A stretch of DNA of 56,527 nt from Alphaproteobacteria bacterium (GCA_028284045.1 JANQSN010000048.1:1-56527), one strand, 5' to 3'; counted from the stretch's first letter, positions 35,195 through 46,697 are shown. Numbers and translations are program-made. The notes: generated from the letters alone by a model not told the origin.

Positions 35195-36022
35195 TCATGG
35201 CCCGGCGGGCGGGTCGTAGCGGGCGAGGAAGCGGGTTAGGTCGTCGAGGAAGGCGCGGCTGTCCACCGCCACATTGACCGGGTCCCGCCCGACATAGATC
35301 GACGAGTTGACCGCGACGATGCGATAGCCCTGGTCGCCGCGCAGGATCAGCGGCGAGCCGCTGTCGCCCGACATCATGTCGCAGCGATGGGCCAGGGTGT
35401 TGTTGGGCAGGAAACGGTCGGCGAAGCAGCCGCGATGGCCGGTCAACTGGTCCGGCCGGTCGGCGCTGTAGCCGGCCTGGTCGAGCCGGCGCCAACGCCG
35501 CTCCGCGAGCCGCGACACGTCGTCGTCCGCGACGGGGTGAACGCCGAGGAACCCGACCTCGCGGCCGATCGGTTGGTCCAGCAGCACGAAGGCGTAGTCC
35601 AGCCCGTCGGCCAGCGAGCCAAGGCGCGGTGCGGCCTCCGCTGCCGAGTAGCCGCGCGGATACCAGAAGCTCTCCACCGCCGCCGACGCCACCGACCGGC
35701 CCTTCTGGTACCCCGCCTCGAAGGTCGTCGGCGGGTCGAGATAGGGGCTGGTCCCGGCCCCGAACAGGCAATGGGCCGAGGTGAGGGCGACGCGTTCGCC
35801 GACCATCACGCCGGAACAGTGGCCGCCGTCCTCATAGACGAACTTGCCGATGGCCCGCCAAGGCAACTGGGTCGGCGCGAAGGCGATGCGGTCGTCATGC
35901 CCGAAGAAGGACTGGACCTGTCCGCCGTCGTCCTGCGCCAGCACCGGCGCGCCGGCGAACGCGCTGCCCGCGAGAATGGCCGCGGCGAGCAGGTTTCGGC
36001 GCAATCGCTGGCAACGCAACAA
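35195..36022 (-). CDS. Exported trypsin-like serine protease
   Basis: A 275-residue secreted protease. A signal peptide (RRNLLAAAILAGSAFAGAPVLAQ, cut near residue 30) precedes an S1 domain with the full triad: H84 in LTSAHCLFG, D142 in GLDYAFVLLDQP and S221 in MMSGDSGSPLIL. Two cysteine pairs are possible (C69/C85, C199/C214). The start is uncertain: TTG 36022 has GGAGG about 6 bases upstream and places the signal peptide correctly; a longer frame to 36172 runs into repeat half-copy C. It is unrelated in architecture to the membrane-anchored protease at 6676-8967. Substrate unknown. Confidence 0.82.
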   Translation of the reverse strand: MLRCQRLRRNLLAAAILAGSAFAGAPVLAQDDGGQVQSFFGHDDRIAFAPTQLPWRAIGKFVYEDGGHCSGVMVGERVALTSAHCLFGAGTSPYLDPPTTFEAGYQKGRSVASAAVESFWYPRGYSAAEAAPRLGSLADGLDYAFVLLDQPIGREVGFLGVHPVADDDVSRLAERRWRRLDQAGYSADRPDQLTGHRGCFADRFLPNNTLAHRCDMMSGDSGSPLILRGDQGYRIVAVNSSIYVGRDPVNVAVDSRAFLDDLTRFLARYDPPAGP

Positions 36023-36129
36023 GACGCCCTCCGGCACAGGATCGAAACGGCCGACCAGAGATGTGAGCCGCCGGCCCCTGCGGGCAAGCCGCCGGGGTCT
36101 CTCGACCGCCGTCGCCCCAACCGCCCAAG

Positions 36130-36167
36130 CCCTTCCCCTTGATGGGGCAGGGTTGGGAGGGGGTGAT
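36130..36167. repeat. Half copy (C) of the intergenic inverted-repeat element
   Basis: One terminal unit, CCCTTCCCC, loop TTGAT, GGGGCAGGG, then TTGGGAGGGGGTGAT, matches the ends of copies A, B and D with a few changes. The partner end is missing, although CGACGGTGCCAT about 40 bases to the right resembles the core of copy B. It lies in the leader of the secreted protease gene. Confidence 0.7.
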
Positions 36168-36267
36168 CTCAATCATCGGACAGGAAGGATGAACAACATC
36201 CTGTCGACGGTGCCATGGGACGGGCCGGCAGGTGCGACGCCGTCACCTGTGTATCCGCGTCGGACCG

Positions 36268-37164
36268 TCAGCCTGCGGCGGTGTCCGGCGCGTCGGCGAA
36301 GAAGGCGCCGATCAGATCCAGCGTCTTGCGCGGGCTCTCCTCGGCCAGGAAATGGCCGCAGTCCAGCGCCTGGCCACGCAGGTCGCCGGCGCGCTCGCTC
36401 CAGATCTTCAGCACGTCCTCGCCGCCGAGATTGCCGTTGCGCCCCCACAGCACCATCAGCGGGCAGGCGACCAGCCGGCCGGCGTCGCGGTCGGTGCGGT
36501 CGTGCACCAGATCGATGGTGGCGCCGGCGCGATAGTCTTCGCAGCTCGCGTGGATCGTCTCCGGCTGGGAGAAGCAGGCGATGTAGTCGTCCAGCGCCGG
36601 CCCCGCGAAGACCGAGGCGTCCGCCCCCCAGGAGCCGATCTTGCGCCGCAGATAGAAGGCTGGGTCCTGGCCGATCAGATGCTCCGGCAGGCCGTTGGGC
36701 TGGATCAGAAAGAACCAGTGATAGTACTGGGTGGCGCTCTTCTGGTTGATCTGCTCGAACACCGCCAGCGTCGGCAGGATGTCCAGGAGGACGAGCTGTT
36801 CCACCGCGTCCGGGTAGTCCAGGGTCAGCCGGTGGGCGACCCGCGCGCCGCGGTCGTGCCCGACCATGCGGAAGCGCTCATGCCCCAGCGCGCGCATCAC
36901 CGCGAGCTGGTCGCGGGCCATCGCCCGCTTGGAATAGGTCAGGTGCATGTCGTCGCCCGGCGGCTTGCCGGACCGGCCATAACCGCGCAGATCGGTGGCG
37001 ACCACCGTGAACCGCTCGGCGAGCGCCGGCGCGATGCGCCGCCACATCGCCAGCGTCTGCGGATAGCCATGCAGCAGCAACAGCGGCGGGCCGTCGCCGC
37101 CGATCTCGGCGTGGATCGTCACCTCTTCGGTGTCGATGCGCCGTTCCTGGAACCCCTCGATCAT
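36268..37164 (-). CDS. Fluoroacetate-dehalogenase-like alpha/beta hydrolase
   Basis: A 298-residue alpha/beta hydrolase. The catalytic layout matches fluoroacetate dehalogenases: nucleophile D104 in VGHDRGARVAHRL with R105 and R108 (substrate carboxylate clamp), H149-W150 in YYHWFFL and Y211 (fluoride pocket), D128 in LLDILP, and H271 in DCGHFLAEE. PTLAVFEQINQKSATQYY is also family-typical. These enzymes hydrolyse the C-F bond of fluoroacetate or act on other 2-haloacids. ATG 37164 gives the family start. It is divergent from hisS and shows no pathway context, so natural substrate remains an inference; epoxide hydrolase is less likely given the Arg pair. Confidence 0.85.
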   Translation of the reverse strand: MIEGFQERRIDTEEVTIHAEIGGDGPPLLLLHGYPQTLAMWRRIAPALAERFTVVATDLRGYGRSGKPPGDDMHLTYSKRAMARDQLAVMRALGHERFRMVGHDRGARVAHRLTLDYPDAVEQLVLLDILPTLAVFEQINQKSATQYYHWFFLIQPNGLPEHLIGQDPAFYLRRKIGSWGADASVFAGPALDDYIACFSQPETIHASCEDYRAGATIDLVHDRTDRDAGRLVACPLMVLWGRNGNLGGEDVLKIWSERAGDLRGQALDCGHFLAEESPRKTLDLIGAFFADAPDTAAG

Positions 37165-37327
37165 CGAACCGCCCCGGTGGTCACTCCTCGGATTCCCCCG
37201 CCTCGGGTCCCGTCGGTTGGCACTGCGGGACGCGTCAAGGCTTCGATATCGAAGGCTGCACATCGACGGCTGTCAACCGCCTTGGCTGCCGGTCGAGGTC
37301 GTCCGCGGGAAGGTGCCGGCGGGTCGC

Positions 37328-37333
37328 TTGACA
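37328..37333 (+). promoter_or_regulatory. Possible -35 box upstream of hisS
   Basis: A perfect TTGACA lies 60 bases before the hisS start, but no convincing -10 follows at 16-18 bases. The remaining 229-base gap between the dehalogenase and hisS shows nothing else I can name. Confidence 0.2.
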
Positions 37334-37393
37334 GTCGGCCGTCCGCGCGCGCACATCGCCCGTCCCCGCGCCCCGAGATCGACAGACCCGCCC

Positions 37394-38749
37394 ATGGCCG
37401 ATTCCGCCTCTCCCCCGTCCGTGGTCAAGCCGCGCGCCATCTCCGGCTTCCCGGAATGGCTGCCGGCGGAGCGGCTGGTGGAACAGCGCTTCCTCGACAT
37501 CATCCGGGAGACCTTCGAGCGGTTCGGCTTCGCGCCCATCGAAACCCCGGCGGTGGAACGCCGCGAGGTGCTGACCGCCAAGGGCATCGTCGACAAGGAG
37601 ATCTACGCGCTGTCCCGCCTGGCGGCGGCCGACGATGAGGACCCGTCGACCGATCTGGCGCTGCATTTCGACCTGACGGTGCCGACGGCGCGCTACGTCG
37701 CCCAGCATTTCAACCGGCTGGTCTTCCCATTCCGGCGCTATCAGATCCAGAAGGTGTGGCGCGGCGAGCGTCCGCAGGCCGGCCGGTTCCGCGAATTCAC
37801 CCAGTGCGACATCGACATCATCGGCAACGGCGCGCTGGACCTGTTGGCGGATGCGGAAATCCCGGCGGTGATCGACGCCGTGTTCTCGCGCTTCGCCGCG
37901 GACCTCGGGACCGGCGGCTTCGTCATCCGGCTGAACAACCGCAAGCTGCTGCAAGGCCTGCTGGAGGCCGCCGGTGCCGCCACCCCGGCCGCGCTGGCCG
38001 CCGCCTTGCGCGCCATCGACGCGCTGGAGAAGGTCGGCCGCGATGCGGTGGCGGCGGAGCTGGTGCGCGACGCCGGACTAACGGCGGCGGCGGCCGACGG
38101 CCTGCTTGACCGGCTGGCGGCGGTGACGGACCCCGCGGGCTTGGATGGGCTTGCGGAGACGGCGCTGTTCGAGGAAGGTCGGGCCGAGGTCGCCCAGGTG
38201 TTCGATGGTCTGGCGGCGCTGGGCGTGCCGGCGGGCCGGGTGCGCCTGGACCTGACCATCGCCCGCGGCCTCGACTACTATACCGGCACGGTCTACGAGA
38301 CGGTGCTCGACGCGCTGCCCGGCATCGGCAGCGTGTGTTCGGGCGGCCGGTACGAGAACCTGGCCAGCACCTATACCCGCCAGACCCTACCCGGCGTCGG
38401 CATCTCCATCGGCCTCAGCCGCCTAGTCGCCCGCGCCTTCGAAGCCGGGCTGATCGCCCCCGGCCCGGCGACCCCGGCCACCGTGCTGGTCACCGTGATG
38501 GACCGCACGCTTCTCGCCGACAGTCTCGACATCGCCCGGCGCCTGCGCGCCGCCGGCGTGGCGACGGAGGTCTATACCGAGCCCCGCAAGCTCGCCGCCC
38601 AGCTCAAATACGCCGACGCCAAGGGCTTCCGCTACGCCGTGATCCTGGGCGAGGACGAGAAGGCCGCCGGCACGGTGCAGATGAAGGACCTCAAGGAAGG
38701 CGCGCAAACCACGGTGCCGCTGGCCGAGGTGGCCGTGCATCTGGGCTGA
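37394..38749 (+). CDS. hisS: Histidyl-tRNA synthetase, eukaryote/archaeon-like type
   Basis: A 451-residue class II synthetase that charges tRNA-His. Motif 1 region AERLVEQRFLDIIRETFERFGF; TVPTARYVAQHFN; motif 2 RYQIQKVWRGERPQAGRFREF with TQCDIDIIG; the histidine-binding RGLDYYTGTVYE; and motif 3 GVGISIGLSRLV are all present, with an anticodon-binding domain at the C-terminus. DLTVP.ARYV and FTQCDIDIIG resemble eukaryotic/archaeal HisRS rather than the E. coli type (RHERPQKGRYRQFHQ). ATG 37394 was chosen because upstream codons in the frame do not match the family. It converges on mutL with an 11-base gap. Confidence 0.92.
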   Translation: MADSASPPSVVKPRAISGFPEWLPAERLVEQRFLDIIRETFERFGFAPIETPAVERREVLTAKGIVDKEIYALSRLAAADDEDPSTDLALHFDLTVPTARYVAQHFNRLVFPFRRYQIQKVWRGERPQAGRFREFTQCDIDIIGNGALDLLADAEIPAVIDAVFSRFAADLGTGGFVIRLNNRKLLQGLLEAAGAATPAALAAALRAIDALEKVGRDAVAAELVRDAGLTAAAADGLLDRLAAVTDPAGLDGLAETALFEEGRAEVAQVFDGLAALGVPAGRVRLDLTIARGLDYYTGTVYETVLDALPGIGSVCSGGRYENLASTYTRQTLPGVGISIGLSRLVARAFEAGLIAPGPATPATVLVTVMDRTLLADSLDIARRLRAAGVATEVYTEPRKLAAQLKYADAKGFRYAVILGEDEKAAGTVQMKDLKEGAQTTVPLAEVAVHLG

Positions 38750-38760
38750 TCGGGTACGGA

Positions 38761-40617
38761 TCACCGACGCTCGAACAACCGCTCCAGATCGGCCAAGGCC
38801 AGGCGGACCACGGTCGGGCGGCCGTGGTTGCATTGGCCGGAGAACGGCGTGGCCTCCATCTCGCGCAGCAGGGCGGACATCTCCGCGGCGTTCAGCGGGC
38901 GGCCGGCGCGCACGCTGGAATGGCAGGCGAGCGTCGCGCACACCCGCTCCAGCCGGTCGATCAGCGGGGTCGTCGCATCGACCGCGCCCAGGCTGTCGGC
39001 AAGGTCGCGCACCAGGCCCGCGACATCCGCCTGGCCGAGCAGCGCCGGCACCGCTTGCACCGCCACCGTGGCGTCGCCGAACGGCTCGATCTCCAGGCCG
39101 AGGGCCGCCAGTTCCCCCGCCCGTTCCGCCAGGCGGTCGGCGCCCGGCCCGTCCAGGGCGACGACCTCCGGGATCAGCAGGCGTTGCGCGGCCACCGGGC
39201 CGGCGGCCAGGGCGCGCTTCATGCGCTCATAGACCAGCCGCTCATGGGCGGCGTGCTGGTCGACCAGGACGATGCCGTCGGCCGTCTCCGCCACGATGTA
39301 GGTGTTGTGGAGCTGCGCCTTGACCGCGCCCAACGGATGGGCGTCGTCGAGCAGGTCCGGTGCCCCCGTCGACGGCGCGTCCGGCGACGGTTCCGGCGTC
39401 CCCGCCGGCCGCGCCGCCGGTGCGCCATCGGCGGTGCCCAGTGGCGCCTGGAAGGCGCTCGCCGTCTCAGCCAGGGCGGCCGGCACATAGGCCGGCGGTG
39501 CCGGCATCTGCCAGGCCCGCACCGATGCGCCGCCGCCGCCCGAGCGCGGCGCCAGGCCAGCCCCGCCGAGAGCCGCACTGGTGCGGTGCCCCGCCGCGCC
39601 CAGGACATGGCGCAGTGCGGAGACCACGACGCCGCGCACGAAACCCGCATCGCGGAACCGCACCTCCGCCTTCGCCGGATGCACGTTCACATCCACCGCT
39701 TCCGCCGGCAGGTCGAGGAACAGCACCGCCGCCGGGTGGCGGTCGCGCGGCAGGGTATCGCCATAGCCGGCGCGCACCGCGGCCATCAGCAGCCGGTCGC
39801 GCACCGGCCGGCCGTTGACGAAGAGATGGATCGCCTGGGCCGTCGCCCGGTTGGCCGTCGGCAGCGCCAGATGACCCGAGAGCCGCACGCCGTCGCGTGC
39901 CACGTCCACCGCCACGGCATCGCCGGCGAAGTCGCGGCCCAGCACCGCACCGATGCGCATCAGCCGCGCGTCGGCACCGGCCCCCAGGACGGGGTCGAGC
40001 GCCAGCCGCCGGCGCCGCTCGTCGCCCAGCGTGAAGCCGATGGCGGGCCAGGCCAGCGCCAGGCGAGCCACCACATCCTCCACCGCCGCTGTCTCCGCCC
40101 GCTCGCGCTTCAGGAATTTCAGCCGCGCCGGGGTGGCGTAGAACAGGTCGCGGACATCTACCACGGTGCCGGGCTTTCCGGCGGTCGGCGCCGGCTCGCC
40201 CACGGCACCGCCCTCCACGGTCAGCGACCAGGTCCCGGCGTCGCGGGGGCTGCGCGGCCGGCTCGTCAGGGTCAGCCGGCTGACCGCGCCGATCGAGGGC
40301 AGCGCCTCGCCACGGAAGCCGAGCTGGCCGATCCGCACCAGATCGTCGTCCGGCAGCTTGGAGGTGGCGTGCCGCTCCACGGCCAACAGCAGCTCGTCCG
40401 GCGACATCCCGACGCCGTCGTCGCCGACCGTCAGCCGCGTCCGCCCGCCGTCGCGGATCGTCACGTCGACATGGCGCGCGCCTGCGTCGATGGCGTTCTC
40501 CACCAGCTCCTTCACCGCCGCGGCCGGCCGCTCCACCACCTCGCCCGCGGCGATGCGGTTGACCAGCCCGTCGGGCAGGCGACGGATGGCGGGGCTGGGA
40601 CGCAGGTCGTCAGGCAT
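38761..40617 (-). CDS. mutL: DNA mismatch repair protein MutL
   Basis: A 618-residue GHKL ATPase. N-terminal motifs: VNRIAAGEVVERPAAAVKELVENAIDAGA, DDGVGMSPDEL, GFRGEALPSI and the DLFYATPARLKFLK loop. A Pro/Ala-rich linker (~340-430) precedes the C-terminal dimerisation/endonuclease domain with the metal motif DQHAAHERLVYERM, a CHSSV block, and the terminal GQCNHGRPTVVRL. The DQHA(X)2E(X)4E motif predicts nicking activity, as in most bacteria lacking MutH. The gene converges on hisS. Confidence 0.95.
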   Translation of the reverse strand: MPDDLRPSPAIRRLPDGLVNRIAAGEVVERPAAAVKELVENAIDAGARHVDVTIRDGGRTRLTVGDDGVGMSPDELLLAVERHATSKLPDDDLVRIGQLGFRGEALPSIGAVSRLTLTSRPRSPRDAGTWSLTVEGGAVGEPAPTAGKPGTVVDVRDLFYATPARLKFLKRERAETAAVEDVVARLALAWPAIGFTLGDERRRRLALDPVLGAGADARLMRIGAVLGRDFAGDAVAVDVARDGVRLSGHLALPTANRATAQAIHLFVNGRPVRDRLLMAAVRAGYGDTLPRDRHPAAVLFLDLPAEAVDVNVHPAKAEVRFRDAGFVRGVVVSALRHVLGAAGHRTSAALGGAGLAPRSGGGGASVRAWQMPAPPAYVPAALAETASAFQAPLGTADGAPAARPAGTPEPSPDAPSTGAPDLLDDAHPLGAVKAQLHNTYIVAETADGIVLVDQHAAHERLVYERMKRALAAGPVAAQRLLIPEVVALDGPGADRLAERAGELAALGLEIEPFGDATVAVQAVPALLGQADVAGLVRDLADSLGAVDATTPLIDRLERVCATLACHSSVRAGRPLNAAEMSALLREMEATPFSGQCNHGRPTVVRLALADLERLFERR

Positions 40618-40863
40618 CCACCGATAGTAGGCGATCGCCAGATCAGCCGCAAAACATTGTGCAGGCGCCAGTGACAGGGCGATCTACCGAGGCAGGCGCT
40701 GGCCAATCAAAGAAGCCGAACCCTGCGAGCGTCGGCCCAACGACATGCCCACACTTCACCGCCAGAGGCGAACCAGCAAACATCATTCAGGGTTGAGAAA
40801 CTTGGTGTCAGATGACAGTAAGAGTTCATCAGCTTGGCAGTTGACGACGGAGAGTCACCGGCG
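40618..40863. other. Non-coding gap of lower GC between mutL and a lipoprotein gene
   Basis: This 246-base gap is noticeably less GC-rich than the flanks (52% in 40801-40860 by hand count). Short frames here on both strands have no ribosome binding site or recognisable motif. It probably holds the promoters of both divergent genes, but I cannot place them. Confidence 0.5.
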
Positions 40864-41490
40864 ATGGCCAGACCCTGCGCGAGATGGACTCGACTCATTT
40901 TGTCGGTTGCCGCGATGGGTATTGGAGGGTGCACCTATCATGCCATAGCGCCGGCGACCGCAACCCCCGCTGCCGAGGTGCTTCCACAGCGGACTATCCA
41001 GGGGACGGCCAGCTTGCACTTTGATCCAGGATTGGAGAATGCTCGGCGCGAAGCGAAAACAGGATACATCTGCAGCGCCCATACCTATCCAGTCGTCGCC
41101 GGATCAGCCATTAGGCAGACGCTGCGGACAGCGAACGAAGCTGCTTTCGATCGCATTGTCGACGGTGGCGACTCCGCCAGGTCAGCTCAGGGAGCCGATC
41201 GGCATATTGTCTATCAGCTTGAGCAATTTCGCCCTCGATTGGAGTACTCACCTGGCCTGTTTACCTCGACGGCAATCGCGAATGTCGAGTTGGTGTTGCG
41301 GGTCCGCGTGCTCGACGGCGAAGACAACGAGATCCTGCGGACGATGGTGTCCGGAAGCGGGTTCGGCGAGCACACCGGGGACTGCGAGGCCGGTGCGGAG
41401 GCGCTGTCCCGGGCGACGACCATGGCCGTCGAACGCGCCGCGGAGAGTTATGTCTATCGAGTGATCAACAGCAGCGAGATCGCCCCTTGA
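40864..41490 (+). CDS. Putative lipoprotein of unknown function
   Basis: A 208-residue protein starting MARPCARWTRLILSVAAMGIGGC, a signal peptide with lipobox GIGGC (lipid Cys about residue 23). The mature part mixes beta and helix: VYQLEQFRPRLEY and ANVELVLRVRVLDGEDNEILRTMVSGSG suggest a YajG/LptE-like alpha-beta fold, but no family is recognised. Codon and base use is less GC-rich than that of neighbours, suggesting later acquisition or weak expression. ATG 40864 puts the signal peptide at the start. It stands alone between divergent mutL and a downstream HAD gene. Confidence 0.65.
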   Translation: MARPCARWTRLILSVAAMGIGGCTYHAIAPATATPAAEVLPQRTIQGTASLHFDPGLENARREAKTGYICSAHTYPVVAGSAIRQTLRTANEAAFDRIVDGGDSARSAQGADRHIVYQLEQFRPRLEYSPGLFTSTAIANVELVLRVRVLDGEDNEILRTMVSGSGFGEHTGDCEAGAEALSRATTMAVERAAESYVYRVINSSEIAP

Positions 41491-41660
41491 AGTGGGGAGT
41501 GGCTCGCAGCCCAGCGAGCGAAACGCGCCGCACGCCTGTCTGGATTGAGTTTCGGCGGTGCGCCCGAGACCATCGTGACAATGCGACATCATCGCTGGGT
41601 CTTTCGCACCATGTCGTGCGGGGGCTAGAAGGGATGGTCGGCCCGGACAGAGCCCCACGC

Positions 41661-42329
41661 ATGCCACCGTCCCCCATCGACCTCGTCATCTTCGACTGCG
41701 ACGGCGTTCTCGTCGACAGCGAGGTATTGGCCGTGCAGGTGCTGGCCGAGCTGTTGAGCGCGGCCGGCTACGCCACCACGCCGGCGGCGTGCCGCGACCG
41801 CTTCACCGGCCGGGCCCTGTCCTCGGTGGTGGCGGAGGTGGAGGCCGAGTGGGGCCGGCCCCTGCCGGCCAGCTTCCTGACCGATCTGCGCCGCCGGGAC
41901 GCGGCGCTGTTCGAGCGAGAGCTGAAGGCCATCCCCGGCGCCCGCCGGTCGGTGGAGGCGCTGGGGCGGCGGGCCTGCGTGGCGTCGTCCGGCGGCCTCT
42001 TGAAGGTCCGCCACTCGCTGACCGTGACCGGTCTGATCGACCTGTTCGAGCCGCACCTGTTCTCTGCGGAGCAGGTGGCCAACGGTAAGCCGGCGCCCGA
42101 TCTCTTCCTCCACGCCGCCGCTGCGATGCGTGCCGACCCGGTCCGCACGGTGGTCGTCGAGGACAGCCCCGCCGGCGTCGCCGCCGGGGTGGCGGCCGGC
42201 ATGACGGTGATCGGCTTCCTGGGCGGCAGCCATGTCACGCCGAGCTGGGCGGGCTCCCTGACGGCCGCCGGCGCACATCACTGCATCCGCGACCTGGCGG
42301 CCCTGCCGTCGGCGCTCGCCCGGCTTTGA
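41661..42329 (+). CDS. HAD-superfamily phosphatase (beta-phosphoglucomutase/phosphoglycolate-phosphatase-like)
   Basis: A 222-residue HAD hydrolase with the nucleophile motif VIFDCDGVLVDSE (first Asp nucleophile, second acid/base), motif II Ser in CVASSGG, motif III Lys in NGKPAPDLFL and motif IV VVVEDSPAGVAAG. The helical cap inserted after motif I is subfamily I (PGM-like). Substrate is probably a sugar phosphate; it sits next to, but is convergent with, pgi. ATG 41661 begins just before the nucleophile strand; ATG 41634 would add nine residues. The 170 bases upstream show no recognisable feature. Confidence 0.85.
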   Translation: MPPSPIDLVIFDCDGVLVDSEVLAVQVLAELLSAAGYATTPAACRDRFTGRALSSVVAEVEAEWGRPLPASFLTDLRRRDAALFERELKAIPGARRSVEALGRRACVASSGGLLKVRHSLTVTGLIDLFEPHLFSAEQVANGKPAPDLFLHAAAAMRADPVRTVVVEDSPAGVAAGVAAGMTVIGFLGGSHVTPSWAGSLTAAGAHHCIRDLAALPSALARL

Positions 42330-42347
42330 GCAGCCGGTGCGCGCCGG

Positions 42348-44024
<1,677 letters not shown>

Positions 44025-44141
44025 TTAAGTTGCCCCAGACGCCGGACTTCGGCAACCGCGCCGCCGCCCGGCCCTCACCGGGGCGGCGTGCACGCTCCAA
44101 CCGGCCCGACAAGGGGCCGGCATCGATATGGAAAGACCATC

Positions 44142-45155
<1,014 letters not shown>

Positions 45156-45185
45156 CGGGCCCCGCTCCGGACCGCCGCGCGACCC

Positions 45186-45734
45186 ATGACCGACGTCCCG
45201 ACCATCGCCCCGTCGATCCGCATCACCGAGGTTGCCGACGCCGGCGACCCGTCGGCGCCGCGGCCGCGCACGGCGGAGATCAGCGTCGACATCGCCGCCG
45301 GGGCGACGGTGCTGACCCACCGCATCGTCACCGACTGCGACACCGCGGTGACCGCCCAGGCCGTGCTGGCGGCGCATCTGACCGGGCTGGCGGTCGCCTT
45401 CGGCCTGATGGCCGACGATGCGGCGGCGATCCGCCGGGTCGATCTCGTCGGCGGTCTCGACGGCTGGACGGCGACCGTGGCCTTCGCCTTCGACGACCAC
45501 CTGTCGGACACCGTGGTGATGCTGCCGGTGGTCGTGCCGGGCGCGCTCAGCATCGACGACGCTAAAGAGAAGGCGGCGGCCCTGCTGTCGGCCTTCGCGG
45601 CGGAGCTGCGGCGCGGCCAGGACACTCTGGTGATCCGTGCCGCCGGCCGGCCGAACCAGATCGCCCTGTTGACCAAACTCGCCGAAACCCAGCCCTTCAT
45701 CCGGATCGGCTGTGAAAGCTGTGACGTTCTGTAA
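45186..45734 (+). CDS. Conserved hypothetical protein
   Basis: A 182-residue soluble protein with no signal peptide or membrane segment. It alternates strands and Ala-rich helices (TCHRI-like LTHRIVTDCDTAVTAQAVLAAH; VMLPVVVPGALSIDDAKEKAAALL) and ends with two close cysteines, IGCESCDVL. The coding frame is supported by strong third-position GC and by tight spacing: 30 bases after asd and 36 before the CoA-lyase gene. I do not recognise a family. Confidence 0.6.
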   Translation: MTDVPTIAPSIRITEVADAGDPSAPRPRTAEISVDIAAGATVLTHRIVTDCDTAVTAQAVLAAHLTGLAVAFGLMADDAAAIRRVDLVGGLDGWTATVAFAFDDHLSDTVVMLPVVVPGALSIDDAKEKAAALLSAFAAELRRGQDTLVIRAAGRPNQIALLTKLAETQPFIRIGCESCDVL

Positions 45735-45770
45735 CCCGCGATGCCCCCCGGCATCGCCGGAGGAGCCTTG

Positions 45771-46661
45771 ATGACCACACCCACCGCCTTTGCCGCCCGC
45801 CCGCGCCGCTCGGTGCTCTACATGCCGGGCTCCAATGTCCGGGCCCTGGAGAAGGGCAAGACCCTCCCGGCCGACGGGCTGATCCTGGACCTGGAGGACG
45901 CCACCGCCCCCGACGCCAAGGTCGCCGCCCGCAAGACGGTGACGGAGGCGCTGGCCGATGGCGGCTACGGCCGCCGCGAGGTACTGATCCGAGTAAACGG
46001 GCTCGACACGCCGTGGGGCTTCGAGGACCTGGTCGCCGTCGCCGGCACCAAGGCCGATGGCGTGCTGCTGCCGAAGGTGGAGAGCACCGGCACGGTCCGC
46101 AAATCCGCCGCCATCCTGGAGGCGCACGACGCCCCGCCGGAGATGCGGCTGTGGTGCATGATGGAAACCCCGATGGGCATCCTGAACGCCACCGAGATCG
46201 CCGGGGCGCACGCCCGGATCGGCGGCTTCGTCATGGGCACCTCGGACCTCGCGAAGGACACCCATGCCGCGCACACGCCGCTGCGCCTGCCCATGCTGAC
46301 GGCGCTTTCCTGGAGCATCCTGGCGGCCCGCGCCCACGGCCTGGCGGTCGTCGACGGCGTCTTCCTCGACCTCGCCGACGACGAGGGCTTCGCGGCCTCC
46401 TGCCGGCAGGGGGTCGAGCTGGGCTTTGACGGCAAGACGCTGATCCACCCCAAGACCATCGAGGCCGCCAATGCCGCCTTCGCCCCGTCGGCCGACGAGG
46501 TCGCCCTGTCGCGCCGTATCATCGAAGCGCATGCCGCGGCGGTCAGCGAGGGCAAGGGCGTGGTCCTCTTGGACGGCAAGCTGATCGAGAACCTGCATGT
46601 GGAGAACGCCCACCGCCTGGTCTCCCTGGCCGAGGCCATCGAGGCGCTGGCCGCCGGCTGA
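45771..46661 (+). CDS. HpcH/HpaI aldolase / CitE-like CoA-ester lyase
   Basis: A 296-residue TIM-barrel enzyme of the CitE/malyl-CoA lyase group. Diagnostic blocks: SVLYMPGSNVRALEKG, LILDLEDATAPDAK (metal-binding acidic cluster), VLIRVNGLDTPWGFEDL, MMETPMGILNATEIA (Glu metal ligand) and VDGVFLDLADDEGF with the C-terminal KTLIHPKTIEAAN. Family members cleave or hydrolyse malyl-CoA, beta-methylmalyl-CoA or citramalyl-CoA. GGAGGAG lies 6 bases before ATG 45771. The substrate is not fixed by sequence; genuine malyl-CoA lyase is only one possibility. Confidence 0.88.
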   Translation: MTTPTAFAARPRRSVLYMPGSNVRALEKGKTLPADGLILDLEDATAPDAKVAARKTVTEALADGGYGRREVLIRVNGLDTPWGFEDLVAVAGTKADGVLLPKVESTGTVRKSAAILEAHDAPPEMRLWCMMETPMGILNATEIAGAHARIGGFVMGTSDLAKDTHAAHTPLRLPMLTALSWSILAARAHGLAVVDGVFLDLADDEGFAASCRQGVELGFDGKTLIHPKTIEAANAAFAPSADEVALSRRIIEAHAAAVSEGKGVVLLDGKLIENLHVENAHRLVSLAEAIEALAAG

Positions 46662-46697
46662 CCGGCGCGCCGGCCGCGGCGATCTCCGGAGGGGGCG

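Noticed and set aside
40707..40948. Small overlapping frames on both strands upstream of the lipoprotein gene
   Set aside because: No ribosome binding site, signal peptide or motif, and they overlap one another and the lipoprotein start.
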